Part shown: positions 16,128-25,124 of the stretch, piece after piece
Position numbering within the stretch: the first letter of the stretch is position 1
Layout of the letters: each line of letters starts with the position of its first letter
Source: Gammaproteobacteria bacterium
GTDB taxonomy: Bacteria; Pseudomonadota; Gammaproteobacteria; Steroidobacterales; Woeseiaceae
Direction of reading: 5' to 3'
Length of the DNA stretch: 64,000 bases
NCBI GenBank assembly: GCA_029862045.1
Contig: JAOTYE010000017.1
Span: 1-64,000 of the forward strand
Notes under the pieces: generated by a model
Seen by the model: only the letters and a program-made list of their open reading frames with translations
The model's database searches: none
Told to the model about the DNA's origin: nothing
Made by a program: the position numbers and the translations under genes

Positions 16128-16889
16128 TCAGAAATTGAATATGACGCCGATAATCGGGCCGTGCGTCACGGTGTCGTATTGAAAGAAACCCGGTTGGCCA
16201 GCAGCGCCCGTTTCGAAATCCACCCACAGCGCCTTGTACTGCAGATCGAGGTCCATCAATTCGGTCATCTTGAATTTGAATCCGGCAGCGGCCATCGCGG
16301 TGAAGTCCGACTCAACTCCGAGGCCGCCAACGTCACCTCGAAGTTGAAATGTCCACTTGTCGTTTATCGAATTGGCCCAGCGAACGCCGATGACGATGTC
16401 GATCCAGTCTTCCTCGACTTCGGCGGTCGCCGTGCCGGGCAGGATGGCCGGATCGACGTCCACGTCAATATCGTTGTCCCACCAGCGCACACCGGCCGTG
16501 AAATCGAGATGGCCGTTGCCGGACGACTTACGGCGTACCAGCAACGCCTCGAATACACCCTGGCGCAGGCGCGCGTCCACGACACCGCCACGCGGGCCGG
16601 AAATATCGGCACTCAGGTCCATGAAGCCGTAGTCGAGTGCCACGCCCCAGCCGTTGCTGTGGTGCGCCTCGAAATGCGCCATGAACCCGATATCGAGTAC
16701 CTCGAGGATGTCGCTCATATCGACATCGACGGCCACACCAGTCGCACGACCGATGCCGGCATCGCCTTCAATGCTCGAGGCGAGTGCGTAGGGCTCCAAT
16801 TCGTACGTCCAGTCGTCTCCGATTGCGGCGGCCGGCATCGCCAGGAGCGCGAGGGTAGCCACGGCAGGGCTAATAGACTTGCTACTCAT
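16128..16889 (-). CDS. Outer-membrane beta-barrel protein of the DUF3604 gene run
   Basis: This 253-residue exported protein begins with MSSKSISPAVATLALLAM and has a cleavage site near AIG-DD. The ATG at 16889 is chosen because AAAGGA lies eight bases before it, while an ATG six bases further upstream is too close. The mature part has alternating strands (WTYELEPYALASSIEGDAG at the start) and ends IIGVIFNF with a terminal Phe, as expected for a barrel. The overall layout resembles the outer-membrane proteins found beside periplasmic enzymes, but no substrate is evident. It follows the second DUF3604 gene by 32 bases and may provide the passage or anchoring for its substrate. Confidence 0.8.
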   Translation of the reverse strand: MSSKSISPAVATLALLAMPAAAIGDDWTYELEPYALASSIEGDAGIGRATGVAVDVDMSDILEVLDIGFMAHFEAHHSNGWGVALDYGFMDLSADISGPRGGVVDARLRQGVFEALLVRRKSSGNGHLDFTAGVRWWDNDIDVDVDPAILPGTATAEVEEDWIDIVIGVRWANSINDKWTFQLRGDVGGLGVESDFTAMAAAGFKFKMTELMDLDLQYKALWVDFETGAAGQPGFFQYDTVTHGPIIGVIFNF

Positions 16890-16921
16890 CGTCATCGTCC
16901 TTTGTGATTGATCTTCATTCC

Positions 16922-18841
16922 TCAAGGCGTGTACCAGATCGGCGAGGTGTAGGCGCGCTCCTGCGTCGTCATTGGCACATCGGGCGATGGCATGTCGATG
17001 CCGAAACGCTTGGCCTCGTAGGCGGTCCAGCGTGGCGTCGGAATTTCGAGAACGCGAGCGTAGTAGACGGCGCGAAGTTTTGGATCGAATTCAGGATCGG
17101 TCCATGCCGTGATCAACTCGGGGCTGCCGATCGAGTTCGTCCAGGTCGCGTTGGCGACATCGACGGTGTTTCCCACCGGCGGCAGTTTGCCGTTGTCGCC
17201 CGGGCTGCGGTCACCGGACCAGGCCACGTCATAGACTTTTTCGTGACGCTGGCCGCGGCCGTCGACCCAGCCCTTGACGATCTGGATGCGGTCGAGGTTG
17301 CCCGACAACGGGTCTTTGAGCGCCGCGACGAGGAACGATGGTGCCTTGCCTGACGGTGCACGGGTGAGATCACCGCCCATCGGTACACCTTTCATGTAGC
17401 CCACATCCGCTGGCAGACGGCCTTGCGCGTCCGCTGCCTCGAAGTCCCAGCCACCGAAGAAGCGCACGAGCATGCGCGGCCCGGTCGTGGCGTAGGTCTC
17501 CTTGCGCATCATTGCGTCAAACAGCGCTTCGCGCGTGTTCTCGGTCGCCCAGATGCCCTGGTAACCCGAAGCGACCATCGACCAACCCGGATATTCGTTG
17601 TCACCGACCTTTGCCATTGCGTGATAGACGCGTTGCGGATTCGGTTCCGCACCGGAGTGCTTGCCGAAGAAGTTGTCTTCTTCAGCAGTGGCCAACGCGG
17701 TGTGGGTGTCGGTCGCAGCGACTAGGCCAAACTTGTACGGGTTGGTACCAAACTTTTCTTCGAGCTGCAGCCCCATCTGCAATGCGCTGCGGGCATACTC
17801 GCCGGCGAGCATGCTGTCTTTTTTCAGTTCGCTCAGGTCGAGGTTGCCGACAGCCCAGGTCTCGTAGTCGGCAAACTCATCGTTCGGTGACAGGTAAGGA
17901 TGGGTTTCGCCATCGCCCTTGATCTGTGTGGTTTCGTAGAGCGGCTCCCAGCGGGCGCGGGTCTCGGCGTAGTTGCGGTCCACACGTCCGCCGGTGACCG
18001 TGCGGTCCATCGGGAACATCGTACCGTTGCTCATGTTGCCGTTGTGGGCGATCGCCAGCAGGCGGCCACCGCTCTTGTCCTCGTAGGACTGCATCCAGTT
18101 CCACAGCTCGCGTGGATCCGGGCTGCCGAACGGCGATAGCGTCGTGTAGGGCTCCATCATCAGTGCGCGCACAGCGTCGTCGCGGTAGATAACGTTGCGG
18201 TGCAAGTTGTAGCCCTTGTTGGTTGACGTCCATTCGTAACCGATGAACGCGGTGAAGTTACCCGGATCATTGGCTTCTTCGGCCGCCTTGACTGTGAGCT
18301 CCCAGGCCGAACGATAGGCATCGGTGCCCGGCAGCGCAGCCAGCGCCGGTGGGAACTTGTTGGCCGTGACCGCCTGGATAATCTCCACGGCAGCCTTGAC
18401 GCCTTCCTGTCCGCCAGCGTTGATCATGTCGTACCAGCGCCTACCTGTGGGGTCGGCCAGCATCGACGGTTCGCCGCTTATCAGACGCGGAAAGAAACCC
18501 ATGTTGTCCGAGTGATCGGACACGACAAGGAAATCGAGTGGCCGGCTGAGCTTGACGTCCTGGCCAGTTGACGAGGTCAACTGCTCGCCGCGCGCGAAGC
18601 GGTAGGCGTCGGCCGGTTCCAGCCGCGCGCCGAACGCGCCGGCATCCATCGACAGGCCGGTGTGCACGTGCGTGTCACCCCAATAAACGTTCGTCGGGAA
18701 ATTGCGGTTGGCGTAGGGCGAGTAGTCATCGCGTTTCGGGTAGGCGTCAAGCAGCGATTCTTCGGCCGGGACAGGATCTGATGCCACTGCGGTGGCTGAC
18801 AGCAGCGTGGCGATCAAAGCGCCAAAAAAGTATCTTTTCAT
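16922..18841 (-). CDS. Exported DUF3604 protein (copy B), PHP-like metal-binding
   Basis: This 639-residue secreted protein has a signal peptide (cleavage after VAS near residue 21). The conserved blocks contain ligands arranged as in PHP-type phosphoesterases: H58 and H60 (GDTHVHTG), D109 and H110 (VSDHSD), E203 (GYEWTS), H214 (NLHRNV), H266 (AIAHNGN), D378 and H380 (TDTHTA). This suggests a metal-dependent hydrolase, but DUF3604 has no proven activity that I know of. The C-terminal 200 residues are beta-rich, with WTDPEFDP and a final YTSPIWYTP that is also the C terminus of copy A. It lies in the run with HupE and PPIase, with 58 bases to the hupE-like gene. An AAAAAGGA ribosome-binding site precedes the ATG. 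Confidence 0.88.
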   Translation of the reverse strand: MKRYFFGALIATLLSATAVASDPVPAEESLLDAYPKRDDYSPYANRNFPTNVYWGDTHVHTGLSMDAGAFGARLEPADAYRFARGEQLTSSTGQDVKLSRPLDFLVVSDHSDNMGFFPRLISGEPSMLADPTGRRWYDMINAGGQEGVKAAVEIIQAVTANKFPPALAALPGTDAYRSAWELTVKAAEEANDPGNFTAFIGYEWTSTNKGYNLHRNVIYRDDAVRALMMEPYTTLSPFGSPDPRELWNWMQSYEDKSGGRLLAIAHNGNMSNGTMFPMDRTVTGGRVDRNYAETRARWEPLYETTQIKGDGETHPYLSPNDEFADYETWAVGNLDLSELKKDSMLAGEYARSALQMGLQLEEKFGTNPYKFGLVAATDTHTALATAEEDNFFGKHSGAEPNPQRVYHAMAKVGDNEYPGWSMVASGYQGIWATENTREALFDAMMRKETYATTGPRMLVRFFGGWDFEAADAQGRLPADVGYMKGVPMGGDLTRAPSGKAPSFLVAALKDPLSGNLDRIQIVKGWVDGRGQRHEKVYDVAWSGDRSPGDNGKLPPVGNTVDVANATWTNSIGSPELITAWTDPEFDPKLRAVYYARVLEIPTPRWTAYEAKRFGIDMPSPDVPMTTQERAYTSPIWYTP

Positions 18842-18899
18842 GTCTGAATCCTTTTTTCCTTTTTCTCGCGAATCCTTGCCCGGTTTTTCTCGGCCCTCC

Positions 18900-19919
18900 C
18901 TAGGCCCAGAAGCCCGCGACGCGGGTGATCATCCAGTAACTCGCTACACTGCCGATAACGAAACTCGCTGGCGTCGTTAAGGCTGACCAGTGCAAATCTC
19001 CGGCTTCGGCCGCTTGTGACACGCGCAGATACCCTGCGCGCAGCACGAAGAAGCCGACCAGCAGGGCGAGTACGAACAGGATCTGCCCGATCTCGACGCC
19101 CACGTTGAAGAACAGCAGCGCGACCGGCAGCTCCGTTTGCGGCAGACCGATATCGCGCAGTACGGCCGCGAAGCCGAAACCATGCAGTAAGCCGAACGAC
19201 GCTGACACGGCGATCGGATAGCGATGCGTCAGCGAATTCTTGTTGCCCTTGGCGATTTCCCAGGCCATGAACACGACGCTCAGCGCAATGGCGGCTTCGA
19301 CAGGCGGCGTGGGTACGCGCACGAGATCGAGCGCCGACAAAGCGAGAGTGATCGAATGCGCCACGGTGAATCCCGTGATCGTAATCAGCAGGCGGCGCGA
19401 CGTGCCGGCGATGAACACGAGGCAGGCCACGAACAACAGGTGGTCGATGCCGATCCAAATGTGCTCGACGCCGAGTGCGGTGTATTGCGTTGCGACGGCG
19501 AACTGGTTCTCGGCGTCGGGTACCGTCCACTCGGTCTCACTGGGTTTCAGGATGCGCAGGTGCTCTTCGCCATTGCCGAGTCGGATCTTGTACAACGTTG
19601 ACAGCGACGGGTTGATGATCGGGAATTCAATGCCGACAACGCGACCCGACAATCCTTCTTCGCAACGAAACACCTGCTGGCCGACGTATTCCGCACCCGC
19701 CTGCTGCCACGCGGGTTGACGGTCGGCGACGCAATTCTGAGGCAGCGTCGGGTAGGGCAAGGCGCTGCCGGGCATACTGGCCGGCACCTTCCACGACACG
19801 CTGAAGGTATTGGTGTCGGTCTCCGTGATCTGCACGTAGTTTGGCCGCGCGTCGTGCGCCTGCGCCGTCGACGCGAGCAAAAAAACGGACAACACGAAGA
19901 AGCGACGCAGGATCATCAC
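18900..19919 (-). CDS. HupE/UreJ-family membrane protein with periplasmic N-terminal domain
   Basis: This 339-residue protein has a signal peptide (cleavage after AQA, residue 21), a periplasmic domain with Cys 63 and Cys 86 (22-145) and about six membrane helices (145-339). The family signature is visible: GVEHIWIGIDHLLF (150-163) with His 153, Asp 159 and His 160; FTVAHS with His 188; and LLHGFGFA with His 246. HupE and UreJ proteins are nickel- or metal-linked permeases. This longer HupE/UreJ_2 type is common in marine bacteria and its cargo is unknown. The start codon is 2 bases after the PPIase stop, indicating translational coupling, and it is sandwiched between two DUF3604 genes. Metal supply to them is an inference. 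Confidence 0.85.
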   Translation of the reverse strand: MMILRRFFVLSVFLLASTAQAHDARPNYVQITETDTNTFSVSWKVPASMPGSALPYPTLPQNCVADRQPAWQQAGAEYVGQQVFRCEEGLSGRVVGIEFPIINPSLSTLYKIRLGNGEEHLRILKPSETEWTVPDAENQFAVATQYTALGVEHIWIGIDHLLFVACLVFIAGTSRRLLITITGFTVAHSITLALSALDLVRVPTPPVEAAIALSVVFMAWEIAKGNKNSLTHRYPIAVSASFGLLHGFGFAAVLRDIGLPQTELPVALLFFNVGVEIGQILFVLALLVGFFVLRAGYLRVSQAAEAGDLHWSALTTPASFVIGSVASYWMITRVAGFWA

Positions 19920-19921
19920 AA

Positions 19922-20812
19922 CTACCCGATCACGTCGCGTTCGAAAGTTCGACGAACCTCGTAGGTGTCGACAATCGCCTGGATGGCTTTGTCTTTCTGC
20001 TCGGCAATCGCCTCGCGCTCGGTATCGTCACGCACGATTGCCTCGATTTCTGCGAGCTCGGGAAAGCGGCCCTCAGCTTTCTTCGCCAGCAGGACGAGGT
20101 GCATGCCGTATTCCGATTCGAACGGGCCGTGCCAGGTCGTATCGCCGGGATCCAGCGCGAAGACCTGCTCGGCCATCGGCACGCCGAAATGGCTGGCAAC
20201 GAACTGCGGATCACGCTCGACATAGTTGACGAAGTAGGGGAAGCGGTCGCCGTGGCGGGGCGCATCACTGAACGCCACCTGTTGTTCATTGAGCTGCGCG
20301 AGCTTCGCTTTGGCCAATCCGAATGCCTCGTCACGACTCTGGCGCTCGCCGTCGAAGAACACATGGGTGAAGGTCACGAAAGGCCTGATGTAATAGTCAT
20401 CACGATTGGCATCGTAATAGGCCGATACATCCTCGTTGGAGACGTCGACCGCAGCGGTCACGAAACCATCGGTAATGAACTCGATCGACTGAATCATACG
20501 ACGCTTGATGATGTAGTCGTTCTGGTCCATGCCGAGGGCTTTTGCCTCTCGATGCAGCGCTTCCTCGCGCACGTAATCGGCGATCAGGCGGTCGAGTTCA
20601 TCCTCCGGCATGTTATCGAGGCGTGCTGCCGCGGCTCGAGGCTCGAACGCGCGGGACCGGTATTGCACGAACGTCAGCAATGCATCGCGATCGACGTTGA
20701 TGACCCTGCTGTCGTACGCTACCTCGTCGCTTGCGACGATATCGAACAGCACGAACAGGCCGCAGCCGATCGACAGGAAGTAAATGAGCGGATCTCTCAG
20801 TATTCTTGTCAT
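19922..20812 (-). CDS. Membrane-anchored PpiC/SurA-like peptidyl-prolyl isomerase
   Basis: This 296-residue protein has a single N-terminal helix (about 10-28) and no cleavage site, so it should sit in the inner membrane facing the periplasm. Residues 40-150 form a SurA-like helical N domain (Arg- and Glu-rich). Residues of about 140-255 carry the parvulin-type rotamase domain, with FTHVFFDGER near 147-156, FALDPGDTTWHGPFESEYGMHLV near 219-241 (the usual GPxxSxxGxHLV motif), and a charged tail. It catalyses prolyl cis-trans isomerisation or acts as a chaperone. It is coupled to the hupE-like gene and is 24 bases after DUF3604 copy A. It is probably a dedicated foldase for one of those products. 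Confidence 0.85.
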   Translation of the reverse strand: MTRILRDPLIYFLSIGCGLFVLFDIVASDEVAYDSRVINVDRDALLTFVQYRSRAFEPRAAAARLDNMPEDELDRLIADYVREEALHREAKALGMDQNDYIIKRRMIQSIEFITDGFVTAAVDVSNEDVSAYYDANRDDYYIRPFVTFTHVFFDGERQSRDEAFGLAKAKLAQLNEQQVAFSDAPRHGDRFPYFVNYVERDPQFVASHFGVPMAEQVFALDPGDTTWHGPFESEYGMHLVLLAKKAEGRFPELAEIEAIVRDDTEREAIAEQKDKAIQAIVDTYEVRRTFERDVIG

Positions 20813-20836
20813 CTCGTTTCCGCCGTCGTATCAGAT

Positions 20837-22780
20837 CTAGGGCGTGTACCAGATCGGTGAGGTATACGCACGTTCCTGGTGGATCAATTCCACGCCCTCG
20901 GGAATCTCGGCACCGAGGCGCACTTTGTCGTAGAGCACCCAGCGCGGCGTCGGGATCTCGAGTACCCGCACGTAGTAAAACGCACTCTCACCGGCATCGA
21001 AATCGGGGTCGGTCCATACCCTGGCGAGTTCGGATGCACCGATCGTGTTGGTCCAGTTCGCGGCCTCGATGTCGACGGTGTTGCCGACAGGAGGCAGCTT
21101 GCCATTGGCATCGGGTTGCCGGTCGCCGGACCAGGCCACGTCGTAGACCTTTTCCTGCAGATTGCCCCGGCCATCCATCCAGCCCTTGATGATCTGGATG
21201 CGATCGAGGTTGGCGCCGATGGGATCGCGCAACGCATAGACCATGAACGTCGGAGACTTGCCACCCGGCGCCATCGTCAGGTCAGCGCCCATGGGTACGC
21301 CCTTTTGGTAGCCAGGGAATGCCGGTTGACGGCTGCGCAGATCGTCGTCATCAAAATCCCAGCCGCCAAAGAACCGTACCGTCATGCGCGGGCCCGTGGT
21401 GGCATAGGTCTCTTTGCGCTCCATCGCATCGAAGAGCGCTGCGCGCGTGTTCTCGGTTGCCCAGATTCCCTGGTAGCCCGAAGCAAGCAACATATCGCCT
21501 TCAAAGGCGCCGAGTGCCGATTTGACGAACGGATGTGAGACGCGCGTTGCCGAGGGTTCAACACTGGTGGATTTGCCGAAGAAATTTTCCTCCTCGGCGG
21601 TCGGCAACGAGGTATGGGCGTCGGTCGCGCCGACCATACCGAACTTGTAAGGATTCGTGCCAAACTTCCTCTCGAGCATCAGGCCGCTCTTCAGCCCCTC
21701 GCGCGCATATTCGCGGGGTAACATATCCGGCGTTTTGAGTTCCGTGATATCGAGGTTAGCAACGTCCCAGGTGCCGTAGTCGGCAAATTCATCGTCGGGC
21801 GACAGCGTCGGGTGCGTTTCACCATCGCCCTTGATCTGGGTCACCTCGTAAAGCGGCTCCCATTTGGCCCGCAGCGTTACATACTCCTTATTGACCCGGC
21901 CGCCGGCGTAAGTTTTATCGACCGGGAACATCCAACCATTCGACAGGTTACCGTTGTGGGCGATCGCAAGCGCCCGACCGCCGGTCTTTTCTTCGTAGTC
22001 TTCGAGCCACTGATACAAGTCTAGGGGATCAGTGCTGCCCAGAGGGGCCTGAGTGACCATCGGAACGACCTGTCCAGCTCGCTCACCGCCGTCACGCAAG
22101 ATTACATTTCGGTGCAGGTTGAAGCCTTTCGGCACGGAGGTCCACTCGTAGCCGATCAATGCCGTGAAACGGTTGGGCTCGTTGTAAGCTTCGGCGGTTT
22201 TGACGATCTTCTCCCATACACTGTCATAAATCGTTGAACCTGGGCTGTATTGTTCGAGCAATTCAACGGGAACCGTGCCCTGCGAGAAATTTCCGATCAG
22301 GTCGAACGCTGCCGCGGCCGCCGCCTGGCCGCCCTTTGCGAAGCCTTCGGCCCATTCCTTGCCTTTTGGATTCGCGAGGATGTTCGGCGCCCCAGCCTGG
22401 ATATCGGTCGCGATGCCCATCATGTCGGAATGGTCGGTGATGACCAGCCAGTCGAGCGGCCGGCTGAGCTTCAACGGCTGGCCCGTCGACGTGACAACCT
22501 CTTCGCCGCGGGCCAGGCGGTATGCTGTCTCGTGCCCCGTTGTGTTGCCGAACAAACCGGCATCGAGTGAGAGTCCCGTGTGCAAATGGGTCTCACCCCA
22601 GTAGACCTGGCTGGGGAATGAGCGCTGGGCGTAGGGCGAATACGCCTTGCCGGGATACAGGCCCTCGATGTCCTCGATTTGAGGTATTCCGGCGTCATGC
22701 TGCGCCAGTGCCAGTCCGGGCGACAACAATGCAAACAGGAAGGCGAGGGCGCAGATCGTCGGGAGCAGAATTCGACTCAC
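20837..22780 (-). CDS. Exported DUF3604 protein (copy A), first gene of the run
   Basis: This 647-residue secreted protein is a paralogue of the product at 16922-18841. It has long shared blocks ([23 protein letters not shown]) and the same ligand set: H65 and H67 in [10 protein letters not shown]116 and H117 in TDHSDMM, plus the later GYEWTS, AIAHNGN and TDAHTS blocks. A signal peptide ends near LALAQ (residue 27). It starts with GTG, preceded by AAGGGA, in an unusually A+T-rich leader. It heads the eight-gene run and faces the AraC-type regulator at 23043 across 262 bases. The PHP-like metal site suggests hydrolase activity, but the reaction is unknown. Confidence 0.88.
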   Translation of the reverse strand: MSRILLPTICALAFLFALLSPGLALAQHDAGIPQIEDIEGLYPGKAYSPYAQRSFPSQVYWGETHLHTGLSLDAGLFGNTTGHETAYRLARGEEVVTSTGQPLKLSRPLDWLVITDHSDMMGIATDIQAGAPNILANPKGKEWAEGFAKGGQAAAAAAFDLIGNFSQGTVPVELLEQYSPGSTIYDSVWEKIVKTAEAYNEPNRFTALIGYEWTSVPKGFNLHRNVILRDGGERAGQVVPMVTQAPLGSTDPLDLYQWLEDYEEKTGGRALAIAHNGNLSNGWMFPVDKTYAGGRVNKEYVTLRAKWEPLYEVTQIKGDGETHPTLSPDDEFADYGTWDVANLDITELKTPDMLPREYAREGLKSGLMLERKFGTNPYKFGMVGATDAHTSLPTAEEENFFGKSTSVEPSATRVSHPFVKSALGAFEGDMLLASGYQGIWATENTRAALFDAMERKETYATTGPRMTVRFFGGWDFDDDDLRSRQPAFPGYQKGVPMGADLTMAPGGKSPTFMVYALRDPIGANLDRIQIIKGWMDGRGNLQEKVYDVAWSGDRQPDANGKLPPVGNTVDIEAANWTNTIGASELARVWTDPDFDAGESAFYYVRVLEIPTPRWVLYDKVRLGAEIPEGVELIHQERAYTSPIWYTP

Positions 22781-23042
22781 GTTTTTTCCCTTATTTTTTA
22801 ATTATTTATCTAGTTTTCTTAATCTATTTTCAGGTGCTTGATTCTTTTCAGTTTGCCGTTGAGTTGTAACGCACGTAGTTACGATCGTAGCACTTGCTTA
22901 TGAAAGGATCTGCAGTTAGCGTCACGACGGATTACATAACTGGAACTGGTCGGCAGATGACACGCTGAAAGCGGGCTGGCGTCTATCCACATTGCGCCAA
23001 CCGCGACGAGGGCTGAGGGGCTCGAAAAATCCGAGGTTTTTA
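22781..23042. other. Divergent intergenic region between the DUF3604 run and the AraC gene
   Basis: This 262-base region separates the leftward DUF3604 gene run from the rightward AraC-type gene. About 22790-22855 is strikingly A+T-rich compared with the rest of the window and probably holds the promoter and an UP-like element. A dyad lies at 22866-22882. No open frame with a ribosome-binding site was seen. The layout suggests a shared control region. Confidence 0.6.
22866..22882. promoter_or_regulatory. Inverted repeat GTAAC-N7-GTTAC, candidate operator
   Basis: GTAAC (22866-22870) and GTTAC (22878-22882) face each other across seven bases, about 85 bases upstream of the DUF3604 copy A start. 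AraC proteins usually bind direct repeats, so this dyad may belong to another dimeric regulator. A role is inferred from position. Confidence 0.35.
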
Positions 23043-24011
23043 ATGAACTACGACGAATTTGCCGCCGATCTCCCGGCCGATCGAACCATCGAGTTCACCA
23101 CTGTCGAGAAGATGGAAGAGACGTTTCGAGAGTGGGGCGTTGAGCAGCCGATGCGCCAGCTGGGAAATGGCAGTTTTCGATCCGCGCTGGCGGTGCAGAG
23201 CACGAAACAAGCGGACCTGTTTTCGGACCGATACAGCACCGCCATATCTGTTTATCTGGAGCCGCCGCCAGGCAACGTCGGTTTTCTGTTTCCCCGGAGT
23301 GCCAGTGGACAGTTCGTGACCAACGGCGAGGATGTGGGCAATGACAAGCTGGTCGCCCTGTCCGACGGATCCGGCGCGGACATCGTGGTTCCGGCCCTGG
23401 CCGGCTCCGAAACCATCATCGTTCCCGAAGCGCGATTCATCGAGATGGCGGGAGTGCTTTGCCCGATGGCCGTCCTACCGGAAGTCACGTCCATCTTCGA
23501 GGGGGATTGCGCACAACTGCACGCATTGAGAAAGGCCGTGGCCGACCTGGTCGCCCAGCCGGAGTCGGACGTGCAGGATAAGGATGTAGCCAACGTCATC
23601 GCTCAGACCATCGGTTGGATGGGCGATTCCCGCTGTCAGTCGAGACCAAAATACCTCAGCGTGAATCAGGCTCGAGTTCGCGTTGCCAGGTTGGCCCAGG
23701 AGTACATTGAGGCGCATTATTCCGAGGCCGTCCACGTTGAGGATCTCTGCCGCGTCACGGGGGTGGGGGTCCGGACGTTGCAGCGTTGCTTTCGAGAGTA
23801 TTTCAACCTCACTGTGTCGGATTATCTCAAGACCGTGCGGCTGGACTCCGCGCGCCGCGAACTGGTCGCCGCACATCCGACAGAAACTTCCGTCACGAGA
23901 ATAGCCATGCGGAACGGATGCACACACCTCGGGCGGTTTTCTGTCGAGTTTCGCGAGCGCTTCGGGCAGTCGCCGAAGGAGACACTCGCGATGCAGGCAG
24001 GCAATAGGTAG
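23043..24011 (+). CDS. AraC-family transcriptional regulator
   Basis: This 322-residue regulator has a variable N-terminal sensor part (1-215) followed by the AraC-type double helix-turn-helix domain. The latter shows EAVHVEDLCRVTGVGVRTLQRCFREYF and later IAMRNGCTHLGRFSVEFRERFGQSPKETL. The N-terminal part looks like the Arabinose-binding-like domain found in regulators of small-molecule catabolism. The ATG at 23043 starts MNYDEFAADLP and is preferred to an earlier in-frame start. It lies divergent from the DUF3604 run with 262 bases between, which makes this run its most likely target. The effector is unknown. Confidence 0.9.
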   Translation: MNYDEFAADLPADRTIEFTTVEKMEETFREWGVEQPMRQLGNGSFRSALAVQSTKQADLFSDRYSTAISVYLEPPPGNVGFLFPRSASGQFVTNGEDVGNDKLVALSDGSGADIVVPALAGSETIIVPEARFIEMAGVLCPMAVLPEVTSIFEGDCAQLHALRKAVADLVAQPESDVQDKDVANVIAQTIGWMGDSRCQSRPKYLSVNQARVRVARLAQEYIEAHYSEAVHVEDLCRVTGVGVRTLQRCFREYFNLTVSDYLKTVRLDSARRELVAAHPTETSVTRIAMRNGCTHLGRFSVEFRERFGQSPKETLAMQAGNR

Positions 24012-24060
24012 CATCGGAGATCGCATCCGAAGCACGAAGCCGTGCTGATCTCCGCATGCT

Positions 24061-24465
24061 TTATTCTCGTAGTGCCTCGGCCACACGCTGCAATCGCTGT
24101 CTTGCATCGGTCGCAACACTGCGGAGTGTGTCATTGGCGACCAGCTCTTTCGTTTGCATCATGATATCGGGATTCATAATGCGGACGAGGCTCCCGTCAA
24201 TATCGGCCTCCACCGTGACATTGCACGGCAGCATCAAGCCGATTTCACGTGCCGATGTTAGCGCGGCATGCGCCAGTTGCGGATTGTAGGCGCCCAGGAT
24301 CGTGTAGGGGCGAAATTTCTTACCGATCTTTTTCTGAAAAGCCTGATCGATTTCGATTTTCGTCAACACGCCGAAACCTTCGGCTTTCAGCGCGTCGGTG
24401 ACTTTGTCGATGGCCTGGTCGTGCGAGTCCGTAAGACGAACCTCAAATCCGATATTTTCTCTCAC
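24061..24465 (-). CDS. DUF302 domain protein
   Basis: This 134-residue soluble protein has no signal peptide. It matches the DUF302 layout: F-VRL-...DKVTDALKAEGFGVLTKIEID, then KFRPYTILGAYNPQLAHAAL, IGLMLPCNVTVE and DIMM. The single Cys in MLPCNV is the conserved one. DUF302 proteins are small, cytoplasmic or periplasmic, of unknown function. They sometimes sit near redox genes. It lies 40 bases after the membrane gene at 24506-25030 and in the same direction, so the two are probably co-transcribed. Confidence 0.87.
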   Translation of the reverse strand: MRENIGFEVRLTDSHDQAIDKVTDALKAEGFGVLTKIEIDQAFQKKIGKKFRPYTILGAYNPQLAHAALTSAREIGLMLPCNVTVEADIDGSLVRIMNPDIMMQTKELVANDTLRSVATDARQRLQRVAEALRE

Positions 24466-24505
24466 TGTTCTGCCCTACTTGTCATTGCCCCCTGATTTCG
24501 GTTTC

Positions 24506-25030
24506 TTATTCCCTGCCCAGCAGATTGACCACGTAAGCTGCAACGAAGAATGCAAAAGCCACCAGACTTACCGGTGGGATGCCGCCGTGCCAGCCTGACG
24601 GGTTGAGCCAGCCTTCGTAGCCCATGAAAAACAGGTGCGCACCTCCCAGTATCATCGCCACGAGCATGAACCGGCGCGAGGTAATAAATTGAATGAAGGC
24701 CTTGTCCTCGCGCAGGTGTGTCTGAAAACTCAGGTTATAGGCCCAGAGAACTACGAAGGCCAGGACGCCGCCGAGCATGCTGAGCCCGGCCAGCAGCGTC
24801 AACGTCCCGTCCGTTTGGAAGAATTTGCCGTACACATTGGGGCTGAACAGCATGAAGCTCATCAGCGAGTGAATGAGCACCAGTAGAAATCCCGTCATAC
24901 CCAGCGCTTTGCGCGCGTTGAGCCACCCCTGAGGTACCTTGACGCCGAGGCTGTGCAGTGGGCCGAAAATCAAAACGATAAGGATGATCGAGCCGGCTGA
25001 ATTCTGTGCTTTTTTTGTCTCGGTACTCAT
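24506..25030 (-). CDS. Ferric-reductase-like integral membrane protein
   Basis: This 174-residue protein has five hydrophobic segments (about 13-30, 43-62, 77-97, 118-138, 148-168). RKALGMTGFLLVLIHSLMSF near residues 40-60 and GGAHLFFMGYEGWL near 129-142 place His residues in helices as in small ferric-reductase-like or MsrQ-type b-haem domains. This suggests haem binding, but the second pair of ligands is not clearly seen, so the assignment is tentative. It precedes the DUF302 gene in the same direction. Confidence 0.55.
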   Translation of the reverse strand: MSTETKKAQNSAGSIILIVLIFGPLHSLGVKVPQGWLNARKALGMTGFLLVLIHSLMSFMLFSPNVYGKFFQTDGTLTLLAGLSMLGGVLAFVVLWAYNLSFQTHLREDKAFIQFITSRRFMLVAMILGGAHLFFMGYEGWLNPSGWHGGIPPVSLVAFAFFVAAYVVNLLGRE

Positions 25031-25124
25031 TTCCCGAGCTGATTATTGATTTTGTGTCGGCATTGACTTTAGCAACTTACGCCGGCCTGCCGTATCTGCT
25101 ATCCACTTTGCGACAATAGCGGTT

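Noticed and set aside
16161-16907. Plus-strand frame of 248 codons opposite the barrel gene
   Set aside because: Antisense to a gene with a signal peptide and barrel signature; no domain or ribosome-binding site.
19841-20860. Long plus-strand frame of 339 codons opposite the PPIase and HupE-like genes
   Set aside because: It is antisense to well-supported genes, and its codon composition mirrors theirs; no family match.
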